From: CAZACZ01 sp964483695
GTDB taxonomy: Bacteria > Deinococcota > Deinococci > Deinococcales > Trueperaceae
DNA: 15,786 nt
Direction: 5' to 3'
Assembly: GCA_964483695.1 (NCBI GenBank)
Contig: CAZACZ010000067.1
Span: forward strand, 1-15,786
The notes beneath the pieces were generated by a model that did not search any database, was not told where the DNA came from, and saw only the letters and a program-made list of their open reading frames with translations. Every line of letters starts with the position of its first letter. Position 1 is the stretch's first letter. Positions 7,098-13,926 of this stretch are shown here, in pieces. The translations under genes were made by a program, and so were the position numbers.

Positions 7098-7102
7098 GCC
7101 GC

Positions 7103-7411
7103 ATGCCGCCAGGCCACGCCAGCGAGTTGGTGTTCCAGGGTGAGATCTGGCGCTGGGTCGGCCCGGCGCCGCATCACTTCGTGAGCGTGCCGGCCGATCA
7201 CGTCGAGTTCCTTCGCGCCGCCGCGAGGTTCGTCACCTACGGCTGGGGGATGATCCCGGTGCGTGTGCGCATCGGGCGCAGCGCCTTCACGACCTCGCTG
7301 TTCCCCAAGGACGGCGGGTACGTCGTGCCGTTGAAGGCCAGCGTACGCGAGGCCGAGGGTCTGGCCGAGGGCGACACCGTCGAGCTGCGGCTCGAGGTGC
7401 GCGCGAGGTGA
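7103..7411 (+). CDS. DUF1905 family protein
   Basis: A 102-residue protein that is essentially one DUF1905 domain, a small beta-barrel-like family of unknown function. The typical block is present: YGWGMIPVRVRIG (46-58), FTTSLFPKDGGYVVPLK (62-78), GDTVELRLEV (90-99). The reading frame is open to 7016, but the ATG at 7103 matches the family N-terminus and has TACAAT 5 nt upstream, so the mRNA is probably leaderless; no Shine-Dalgarno is seen. It is a single gene, convergent with the end of the export operon (24 bp between stops). Some family members are fused to an OmdA/YdeI-like domain; this one is not. Confidence 0.85.
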   Translation: MPPGHASELVFQGEIWRWVGPAPHHFVSVPADHVEFLRAAARFVTYGWGMIPVRVRIGRSAFTTSLFPKDGGYVVPLKASVREAEGLAEGDTVELRLEVRAR

Positions 7412-7435
7412 CGTGACGCGGAGGGCGCGAGCGCC

Positions 7436-8158
7436 TCAAGGGCCAAGCATGCTTCGCGCGCGCCCCTGCTCGACGGCGTCCGACGCACGCAAGACCGGTA
7501 GCGCCAACGCGATCTCCAGTTGGGCACGCGCCGCCTCCTCGAACCCGAGGGCGCGCAGGGCGGTGGCGTACTCGACGCGTAGGTTGATGCGGTCCGGTGC
7601 CGCCGCCACGCCTCGCTCCAGGAGCGGCAGGATCGCCTCCCGCTTCGCGCCGTACAGCCAGCCCACACCGTGCTGGACGAGTTCTAGGTGCCACATGGCG
7701 AGGCCGACGAGCGCGTCGGGTTCCTGCGGGTCGAGCCCAAGCGCGCGGTCGAAGAGCGCCTTCAGCGCCGGGGCGGTGTCGAGGTTGCGGAGGACGCCCG
7801 TCCTGCGCGCGATCTCGCCGCGGGCACGGGCCAGCTGCACCCACGCCTGCGGCGCGTCCGGGTCGCGCTCCGCGGCGCGCTCGGCGGCGTCGACCGCGCG
7901 GCGCAACCACGGCAGCTGCTCGTCCAGCGAAGCGCCGGCCGGCACCAAGGCGTACACCACCTGATCGGTGGCGGCGCGCGCCGCGAGGACCAGCATCGGC
8001 GCCGTGTCCAGCTCGCGGGCGGCCGCGTAGGCGGCCTCGTACGCCCCTTCCGCCGCCAGCCGTTCGGGGTCCTGGGCCACGACAGGGCGGGCACTCGCGA
8101 GCGCCAGGACGACCATCATCGCCGTCAGGGACGGTCGGTGTCGCGCGCAGCGCGCCAC
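7436..8158 (-). CDS. Exported TPR-like helical-repeat protein
   Basis: A 240-residue predicted periplasmic protein, last gene of the export operon. From a GTG at 8158 the N-terminus is Arg-rich, then a hydrophobic stretch (MMVVLALASA...) ends at VVAQD, like a signal peptide. The rest is Ala-rich amphipathic helices in TPR-like pairs, for example AVDAAERAAERDPDAPQAW, ALFDRALGLDPQEPDAL and LLERGVAAAPDRINL. A segment with GVGWLYGAKREA resembles TatT-type helical proteins of periplasmic carrier systems, but I am not certain of that family. The GTG start lies 10 nt after the barrel gene's stop and has no good Shine-Dalgarno, so translation may be coupled. ATG 8119 would leave a short signal without positive charge; ATG 8245 would overlap the barrel gene by 77 bp. 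A role as periplasmic partner of the pump is inferred. Confidence 0.7.
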   Translation of the reverse strand: MARCARHRPSLTAMMVVLALASARPVVAQDPERLAAEGAYEAAYAAARELDTAPMLVLAARAATDQVVYALVPAGASLDEQLPWLRRAVDAAERAAERDPDAPQAWVQLARARGEIARRTGVLRNLDTAPALKALFDRALGLDPQEPDALVGLAMWHLELVQHGVGWLYGAKREAILPLLERGVAAAPDRINLRVEYATALRALGFEEAARAQLEIALALPVLRASDAVEQGRARSMLGP

Positions 8159-8168
8159 GCGGGGCCGG

Positions 8169-9455
8169 CTAGAACGCGAAGGTGACGCCCAGGCGAACCT
8201 GGCTGTTGTCGCGCCAGGCGCCGTAGGTGCTGGTGTCGCGACCATAGAAGACCGCGCCTTCCACGGAGCCGGTCAGGCCGTCGGCGAAGGTGTAGCGCAG
8301 GCTGGGACGAAGCACGCCGCTGCCGTCTCCCCACGCGTGGAACCAGGCGAGGTCCGCCCCGACCCGGGTGCCAGGGTCGAAGGTGGCGGCAAGGACGGTC
8401 GCCACGCTCTGCGTCGCGTCGCCGCCGGCATCGGCAGCGCTACGTTGGTAGACCCCTTGCAGCGTGAGGTAGACGCCGCCGGGGAACGAACGCTCGACGC
8501 CCAACACGGCGTCGAAGGTGTCGTTGCCGATCCGCGGGTCGACGCCGTCCGGGTCCTCACCGAAGCCGTACCCGGCTTCGCCGCGGAGCACGAACGTGCC
8601 GACGACCATCGAGAAGTCCGCGCCCAGCATCGTGAGGCGGTCGTAGGTGAGGTGCGGCTGCACCAGGAACGCGCCCGGCGTTCCCGTCGGGACGAGGTCG
8701 ACCCAGACCGTCGGGGTGTGGCGGAAGCCACGGTAGAACGTCACGCTGGCGTCGGCGCCCCCCGCGACGTCGAGGTCGGCGGTGGCCCGCACCCCGAACT
8801 GCACGTTGCCGAGCTCGAAGGCGGGGCGCTCTTCGATGGGGTCGGCGACGCCGACGATGCTCACGCCGGGCGGAAGTGGCGGGAGCGACGGGGCGGCTTG
8901 CCAACGCGCTCCCGGCAGGGTCGACGGCAGGAACGCCGGCACGATGACGGCGTCGATGCTCACGCCCTCCGGCGCATGGACCGTGGCGCGCAGCAGCGGC
9001 GTGGCGAGTCTCTGCGCGGCTGGGTCCTGCACGGGGTAGGTGAGGTCGCGGGGGTTGATCACGTCCACCGGCCCGAGCACGTCGACCGAGCCCCACGACA
9101 CGACCTGGTTGCCGATCGACAGGTCGAGGGCTCCGACGAACACGGTGGCGTAGGTCGGGCCGAGACGGAGGGTGAAGGGGTCGGCGGCTACCGCGTCGTA
9201 GTCGGCGAAGAGCGTGGCTTCGAAGGTGGCGTCGGGGAAGAAGCCGCTGCCGACCTCGCCGTCGATCGCGACCTCGACCCCGGCAGCTGCGACGGTGAAG
9301 GCGCCGTCGGCGGCGACGCCGAACTCGGCGGTGACGGCGCCGCCGAGGTCGGTGCGCACCTGGGCCGAGGCGGTAGCGCCCCACAGGACGGACACGAGCA
9401 CGGCCAGGGCGAGAGCGGACGAGCGGACGTGGCTACGGTGACGGATGTGCGTCAT
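8169..9455 (-). CDS. DUF1302-like outer-membrane beta-barrel protein
   Basis: A 428-residue predicted outer-membrane barrel. The signal peptide is clear: MTHIRHRSHVR, hydrophobic core, cleavage near ATASA-Q at about residue 31. The rest is alternating polar/aromatic beta strands, ending in LGVTFAF with the C-terminal Phe recognised by the BAM machinery. The segment VVSWGSVDVLGPVDVINPRDL and the following Pro-rich VPAFLPSTLPGARW resemble DUF1302 family porin-like proteins, which often accompany RND pumps and LolA-fold proteins. An AGGTGA site 6 nt before the ATG supports the start. The gene begins 5 nt after the stop of the LolA-like gene. Exact family is less sure than the barrel nature. Confidence 0.8.
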   Translation of the reverse strand: MTHIRHRSHVRSSALALAVLVSVLWGATASAQVRTDLGGAVTAEFGVAADGAFTVAAAGVEVAIDGEVGSGFFPDATFEATLFADYDAVAADPFTLRLGPTYATVFVGALDLSIGNQVVSWGSVDVLGPVDVINPRDLTYPVQDPAAQRLATPLLRATVHAPEGVSIDAVIVPAFLPSTLPGARWQAAPSLPPLPPGVSIVGVADPIEERPAFELGNVQFGVRATADLDVAGGADASVTFYRGFRHTPTVWVDLVPTGTPGAFLVQPHLTYDRLTMLGADFSMVVGTFVLRGEAGYGFGEDPDGVDPRIGNDTFDAVLGVERSFPGGVYLTLQGVYQRSAADAGGDATQSVATVLAATFDPGTRVGADLAWFHAWGDGSGVLRPSLRYTFADGLTGSVEGAVFYGRDTSTYGAWRDNSQVRLGVTFAF

Positions 9456-9460
9456 CGCCC

Positions 9461-10147
9461 TCACCTCTGGAGGTAGCGCTCGGTGAACACCTCGTCCGGG
9501 ATCTCCTGGTCGACCTGGAAGTCGCGCTGGACGATGGTGGTGGAGGTGCCGGCGGTCACGGTCTCCATGCGGATCTCGCTCGGCAGCACGTACGCGCCCA
9601 GGCTCGTGGTAGCCGAGATGGTGAGGACCTTCACCAGTTCGCCGTCGCGGTAGAGCTCGGCGCGACGGGGGACCATCGTGTCCTCGGGGATCTCGTACAC
9701 CACGCGGTCGTAGGCGGTGTCCGCGCCCGCCTTTGCGGTGGCTTCGAGCAGGTAGACCGGGCCGGGCAGGGTGTCGAGCAAGACGGTGTCGAAGTCGTCG
9801 CCGATGTCGCCGCTCAGGCCGGAGATGTCCTCGTAGGAGAAGTCGGAGCCGAAGAAGGCGTCCTGTTCCTGGCCGCCGGCGACGCGGCGCACGCGGCCCA
9901 ACGCCGGCAGGTAGATCATCGACTCGCGGTTGCCGGCGGCGTCCTCCAACGAGAGGAAGCCGGAGCCTTCGACGTCGGCGGGCGCCAAGAACTTGATCAG
10001 CTGGCGCCGCCCCTCGTCGGCCGACCAGATCTGCGTCTCGCGCGTGAGGGAGTGCCCCGAGGCCGAGGTGATGGTCATGGCCATGGTGGCGATGCTGGTG
10101 CTGGGCGCGGGCAGCGCCTCGAGGGCGTCCACCACCTCGCCGGCGGT
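9461..10147 (-). CDS. LolA-like outer membrane lipoprotein-sorting protein (5' end lost in gap)
   Basis: The 3' part (229 residues) of a LolA-fold protein of the outer-membrane-lipoprotein-sorting family that accompanies RND exporters. The visible N-terminus, a helix (GEVVDALEALP) then MAMTITSASG, is the start of the fold; the signal peptide must lie in the gap. Diagnostic segments are QIWSADEGRRQLIKFLAPADVEGSGFLSL, YLPALGRVRRVAG and FFGSDFSYEDISG. Such proteins have an open beta-sheet that carries lipid or lipoprotein across the periplasm. The stop is 5 nt before the barrel gene, giving tight coupling. The start cannot be given. Confidence 0.85.
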   Translation of the reverse strand, partial: TAGEVVDALEALPAPSTSIATMAMTITSASGHSLTRETQIWSADEGRRQLIKFLAPADVEGSGFLSLEDAAGNRESMIYLPALGRVRRVAGGQEQDAFFGSDFSYEDISGLSGDIGDDFDTVLLDTLPGPVYLLEATAKAGADTAYDRVVYEIPEDTMVPRRAELYRDGELVKVLTISATTSLGAYVLPSEIRMETVTAGTSTTIVQRDFQVDQEIPDEVFTERYLQR

Positions 10148-10247
10148 NNNNNNNNNNNNNNNNNNNNNNNNNNNNNNNNNNNNNNNNNNNNNNNNNNNNN
10201 NNNNNNNNNNNNNNNNNNNNNNNNNNNNNNNNNNNNNNNNNNNNNNN
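10148..10247. other. Assembly gap of 100 N
   Basis: Exactly 100 N, a standard scaffold placeholder, so the true length is unknown. It should hold the C-terminus of the RND exporter (end of the last membrane segment onward) and the signal peptide and start of the LolA-like protein. Any joined frame across it is an artefact. Confidence 0.95.
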
Positions 10248-12349
10248 CCGACCGACACCACGGTGAACGCCATGAGCGACCCGAGGGTGCGAACCGGCAC
10301 GAACTGGCTGACGATCATGGCGGCGAACCCGGCGCCAAGGGTGAGGGCCGTGAACAGGATGGATCGGCCGGAGCTCGAGAGCGCGCGGGCGATGGCGTGT
10401 TCGGGCGAGCGCCCGTGGCGGCGCTCTTCCATGTAGCGCACCGTCAAGTGGATGGCGTAATCGCCCACCCCGATGGCCAGGGCGCCGAGCAGCATGGTGG
10501 CGAGGTCGAGCGGGATGCCGAGGAAGCCGAGTACCCCGTACTGAAGCGCGATGGTGAGCACGAGCGCGAGGATGGTAACGACGGCGGCGCGGAACGACCG
10601 CACGAAGCTGTCGATGATCACCACCAGCACGATCGCCAGCGACAGGCTCAGGAGGAAGTCGTGCATCAGCGCGTCCTCGACGGCGAGCTGCATCAGCGAC
10701 GAGCCGGCGTACGACAAGCGCGCATGCGGCTCGAGCGTGGCGGCCGCCACGGCTTCGATGTCGCGCTGGATGTTCCGCATCACCTGGGTGGAGGCCGAGG
10801 TGGTGGCGATGTCGATCACGCCCATCGTGCCGTCGAGGGTGACGTAGCGGCTGATCTGCTCGGGGTCGCCGGAGAGCTGGTAGAGCAGCAGTTCCTGCGC
10901 CACGCCTTCGCGCGTGGTGGGTAGCCCGTCTTCGCCGGTGAGGGTGTAGTGGATGCCGCGCAGGATGGTGGCGATCGACGTCGCCGGCCCCACCCCGCCT
11001 AAGTCCTGCGCCTGACGCTGGAACTCCTGCATCGCTTGGAGGGTGACGGGGTCGCCCAAGTCTCCTTCGACCAGGACCTGGATCTGGCTCGAGCCCCCGA
11101 AGACCTCTTCGACCTTGGCGTAGTCCTGCCGGATGGGCGAGTCGACGTTGAAGTAGTCGATGACGGCGGTGTTGGGCGTGATGCGCGCGGCCCCGAAGAT
11201 GGCGAGCACGAACGCCACGCCGGCGACCCCGAGGATGACGTAGCGCCGCCGGTCGACGAACCTGCCGAGCCACGCCAGGAAGCCCGCGATGGCGCCCGGT
11301 TGCTCCGGGTCCTGGAGCCTCTTGGGCGGCGCGAGGAGGTGCAGGATGGCAGGAAGCAACACCAGTGCCGTCACCAGCGTGGACAGCACGCCTGCCGCGG
11401 TCAGCAGGCCGAGCGTGCGCACGGTGGGCATGCCCGAGAGGACGAAGGTGGTGAGGGCCGCCGCGATGGCCAGCCCGGAGATGAGCACCCCGAGGCCCGT
11501 CTCCTTCAGGGCGTGCTGGATGGCCGCCGCCTTGGCCGTACCGTGCGCCAGCTCCTGGTAGTACCGCCCCAGCAGGTGGAGCGAGAACGAGCTGCCGACG
11601 GCCAGGATGGCCACCGGCGCGATCACGCTCATGGTGCTGAGCTTGGCGCCCAACCACCCCATGCCCCCGACCGACCACACCAACCCCACGGTGACGGTGA
11701 CGAGCGGCAGGATGGCGCCGCGGAAACTGCGGAAGTTGAGGAAGAGCATCACCAGGATGAGCAGCGCGGCAACGCCACCTAGCAGCGGCAGCTCGCGCTG
11801 GATCGTGGTGCGCATCTCACCGTCGATGAGCGGGGCCCCCACGAGGTGCACCGCACCCAGACCGCGTCCCGACCAACCGCGCTCCAGGGCCGCGCGGATG
11901 CCGGCGACGATCTCTTCGGAGGGAACGTCGACGTCGACGTCGATCACGACCGTGGCCGAACTGCCGTCGAGGGCGACGAGCATGCCGTCGCGGTAGAGCG
12001 GCGTCGTCTCGAGGTAGGCGCGCGCTTCGGCGATGGCCTCGGGTGTCGGTTCGGCAGGGAGCAGGTCTTCGACCAACAGGAAGCCGTCGTCGTCGATCAT
12101 CTTCTCGGCGTTGCCGGCGCTGGTCACGCCAGTGACGCCGGGGGTGTCCTGCAGGTCGATGGTGAGCGCGCGTAGCGCCGTCAGCGCCTCGGGTGTGTAG
12201 ATGTCCCCTTCGACCAGCGCGACCATCGCCGCGTCGATGCCGAAGACGTCGGAGAGTTCCGTCTGTAGCGTGGTGATGGGGTTGTCGTCGGGTACCAGCG
12301 CCGTGACCGAGGCGTCGAGCTCGAGGCGGGGGATGCCGAGACCGAGCAG
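10248..12349 (-). CDS. RND/MMPL-superfamily exporter, both ends lost in gaps
   Basis: About 700 internal residues of an inner-membrane RND permease of the MMPL/COG1033 type. The architecture is a duplicate. A periplasmic loop begins PRLELDASVTALVPDDNP, then a membrane bundle (about 11330-11800), a hydrophobic segment YVILGVAGVAFVLAIFG, a second periplasmic loop (TPNTAVIDYFNVDSP...), and a second bundle (about 10248-10680). The second bundle has AIGVGDYAIHLTVRYMEE, the TM10 Asp-Tyr of the proton relay (Asp codon 10460-10462). The equivalent place in the first half reads AVGSSFSLHLLGRYYQE and lacks the Asp. The first membrane helix and the C-terminus lie in the gaps. Such pumps move lipids, hopanoids or hydrophobic compounds; the LolA-like and barrel neighbours suggest an envelope lipid. 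Confidence 0.88.
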
Positions 12350-12449
12350 NNNNNNNNNNNNNNNNNNNNNNNNNNNNNNNNNNNNNNNNNNNNNNNNNNN
12401 NNNNNNNNNNNNNNNNNNNNNNNNNNNNNNNNNNNNNNNNNNNNNNNNN
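12350..12449. other. Assembly gap of 100 N
   Basis: Exactly 100 N, so the length is a placeholder. The visible TetR stops at 147 residues where the family usually reaches about 190-200, and the RND protein lacks its first membrane helix. The missing sequence is therefore probably longer than 100 bp. Confidence 0.95.
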
Positions 12450-12892
12450 GCGATCTCCCGGCGCCGCTGCGCCGCCTCGAGGAACTCGGCGACGAGGGCG
12501 ATCATGCGCTCGATGTGGCGCAGGAGGAACGTCATCACTTCGGGGTTCGAGCCCGCCAGTTCCACGCCGGCGCGCAGCGTCAGGGACGCCGCAGAGCCGG
12601 ACTGCATCAGGTCGTCGATGAGCGCCTCGAAGAGGTCCTCGAACCCGGCGCGGACGCCGCCTGGGCCCGACAGCATGGCGCGCAGCCGATCACGCTCCGC
12701 GTTCGCGTGCGCTTCGAGCGCGAGCATGAAGAGCTGCTCCTTCCCGCCGAAGGCAGCGTAGAAGCTGCTGCTGCTCACATGCAGGTGATCGAGGAGCGTG
12801 CGCACCGACGTGGCCTCGTAGCCGCGTTCGCGGAACAACTCGGCGGCGCGGGCGATGGCGTCATCGCGGTCGAAGCTGGTGGGCCGCGCCAT
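12450..12892 (-). CDS. TetR-family transcriptional regulator (3' end lost in gap)
   Basis: The first 147 residues of a TetR/AcrR regulator. The N-terminal DNA-binding domain is typical: AAELFRERGYEATSVRTLLDHLHVSSSSFYAAFGGKEQLF (about 17-56), with the SxxxFYxxFGGKExL recognition-helix pattern. The ligand domain (about 60-147) has the usual helices, including GSAASLTLRAGVELAG, and ends at the gap. It is the first gene of the exporter operon and is divergent from arsR. The ATG at 12892 has -10-like TACATT 6 nt upstream, so the mRNA is probably leaderless. Four half-sites upstream suggest autoregulation and control of the exporter; the inducer is unknown. Confidence 0.88.
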
Positions 12893-12898
12893 GGTGCC

Positions 12899-12929
12899 AA
12901 TGTACCGCGTTCTGGAACGAGCGTTTCAA
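12899..12929 (-). promoter_or_regulatory. Leaderless promoter of the TetR-exporter operon
   Basis: Minus strand: -35 TTGAAA (12929-12924, five of six matches), 19-bp spacer, -10 TACATT (12904-12899), then 6 nt to the ATG at 12892. The spacing places the transcript start at about the start codon. The 19-bp spacer is slightly long, which is seen at some regulated promoters. Confidence 0.55.
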
Positions 12930-12933
12930 AACG
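12908..12933. promoter_or_regulatory. Composite TetR operator: four half-sites 7 bp apart
   Basis: Half-sites alternate in orientation: CGTTC at 12908, GAACG at 12915, CGTTT at 12922, AAACG at 12929. Each neighbouring pair makes a palindrome, CGTTC-tg-GAACG and CGTTT-ca-AAACG, with the central pair GAACG-ag-CGTTT nearly symmetric. The array covers the -35 and most of the spacer of the tetR promoter, so binding would block it. That TetR is the binder is inferred from position. Confidence 0.65.
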
Positions 12934-12961
12934 GGCGACATGGGCGGGTGCGAGTGGACCC

Positions 12962-12989
12962 TTGACATTCAAGCAAATACTTGAATAAT
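12962..12989 (+). promoter_or_regulatory. arsR promoter with overlapping palindromic operator
   Basis: A consensus -35 TTGACA (12962-12967), 16-bp spacer and -10 AATAAT (12984-12989) are followed by 6 nt and the ATG, so the mRNA is leaderless. A perfect inverted repeat ATTCAAG (12967-12973) / CTTGAAT (12980-12986), with a 6-bp AT-rich centre, fills the spacer and enters the -10. This is the form and place expected for ArsR-type autorepression. Confidence 0.75.
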
Positions 12990-12995
12990 AGTCGC

Positions 12996-13328
12996 ATGTC
13001 CACGGCACTGGTCCAGACCTTCGCAGCGCTCGGGGATCCCGTGCGGTTCACGATCGTCCAGCGCCTCGCCGAAGCCGACGCCAGCGTCGGCGAACTCGCC
13101 CGGATGTTCGAGATCTCGGTACAGGGCGTCTCGCAGCACCTGGGCGTGCTCGAGCGCTCCGGCCTCGTTGCGCGTCACCGGGAAGGGCGAACCAGACGCG
13201 TGCAGCTCGTACCGGCCGCGCTGGACGACGCCAGCCGGTGGATGGAAGCGCGCAGGCGACGGCTCGAAGAGCGATACCAGCAACTAGACGACGTGCTGGC
13301 CCGGATGGCCACGACGGAGGAGAAGAGA
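12996..13328 (+). CDS. ArsR-family winged-helix regulator (coding part; stop codon ends at 13331)
   Basis: A 111-residue ArsR/SmtB-type repressor. The winged helix-turn-helix is clear: FAALGDPVRFTIVQRLAEADASVGELARMFEISVQGVSQHLGVLERSGLVARHREGRTRRVQL is broken here as ALGDPVRFTIVQRL (11-24), SVQGVSQHLGVLERSGL (41-57) and REGRTRR (62-68). No ELCVCDL-type cysteine metal site is present, so it is probably not a metal sensor. An in-frame TTG at 12981 lies inside the promoter and is rejected. The stop TGA (13329-13331) overlaps the ATG of the next gene as ATGA, so the two are translationally coupled. ArsR regulators paired with AHSA1/SRPBCC proteins in this way are common; the signal sensed here is unknown. 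Confidence 0.9.
13316..13320 (+). promoter_or_regulatory. Ribosome binding site of the SRPBCC gene
   Basis: GGAGG inside the end of arsR, 7 nt before the ATG at 13328. It fixes this start over an in-frame ATG at 13238 inside arsR. Confidence 0.75.
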
Positions 13329-13816
13329 TGACCGACCACGACATCCGAAGGCCGGGGTCGACGGTGCACACGCGCACCGGCGAACAGAGCATCCTCCATC
13401 GCCGCGAGTTCGCGGCCCCAGCAGCGCACGTGCAGCGCGCCCACACCGCCGGCGAGCTGTTCGTCCGGTGGACGGGGCCGCGCGGCACCACCGTCCGACT
13501 GGACCGCTTCGACGCGGTCACCGGCGGCGCGTTCCGGTACGTCGTGGAGGCCGCGAACGGCGGGAGCTGGGCCTTCCGCGGCTCGTACCACGAGGTGGTG
13601 CCGGGCAGGATCGTGCACACCTGGGAGTACGAGGCCGACCCCGGCGCGACGCTCGAGACGCTCACGTTCGTCGACCTTGGCGGCGGCCGTAGCGCCATCG
13701 AAGTGGTGTCGACCTACACCTCCAAGGAGGCCTGCGACGCGATGCTCGCGAGCGGGATCGACGGAGGCATGGACGAGAACTTCGAGCGGCTCGACGGAGT
13801 GCTGTCCGGATCGTAG
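13328..13816 (+). CDS. AHSA1/SRPBCC-domain protein
   Basis: A 162-residue START-like protein of the AHSA1 (activator of Hsp90 ATPase homologue) branch of the SRPBCC superfamily, whose fold forms a deep hydrophobic ligand pocket. Visible are ILHRREFAAPAAHVQRAHT (22-40, first strand and helix), FRGSYHEVVPGRIVHTWEY (83-101) and the C-terminal helix GIDGGMDENFERLDGVL. The start overlaps the arsR stop (ATGA) and has GGAGG 7 nt upstream. It probably acts with ArsR in one transcription unit as a small-molecule-binding or stress protein. No enzymatic residues can be assigned. Confidence 0.88.
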   Translation: MTDHDIRRPGSTVHTRTGEQSILHRREFAAPAAHVQRAHTAGELFVRWTGPRGTTVRLDRFDAVTGGAFRYVVEAANGGSWAFRGSYHEVVPGRIVHTWEYEADPGATLETLTFVDLGGGRSAIEVVSTYTSKEACDAMLASGIDGGMDENFERLDGVLSGS

Positions 13817-13853
13817 CTGGCGCCAAGGCGGCCAAAGTTCGCGAGGAACGACA

Positions 13854-13885
13854 GGACGGCCGGGGCCACGTGGGTTCGGCCGTCC
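13854..13885. terminator. Hairpin after the arsR-SRPBCC unit (candidate terminator)
   Basis: A perfect 9-bp inverted repeat GGACGGCCG (13854-13862) / CGGCCGTCC (13877-13885) with a 14-nt loop, 37 bp after the SRPBCC stop. There is no T-run after it, so it is at best a non-canonical terminator. Confidence 0.4.
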
Positions 13886-13926
13886 GACCTAGGGAACGAC
13901 GAGGACGACGCGGCAGGGACTGGCCT

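Noticed and set aside
7421..7437. Possible hairpin between the convergent DUF1905 and TPR genes
   Set aside because: The stem GCGC/GCGC with GAG/CTC has a bulge and a 2-nt loop and overlaps the stop codon; too weak in GC-rich DNA to call a terminator.
9461..12892. One continuous frame joining TetR, RND exporter and LolA-like protein
   Set aside because: The joins exist only through N runs. The TetR lacks its C-terminal part, the pump lacks its first helix and its end, and the LolA-like protein lacks a signal peptide, so three separate genes are far more likely.
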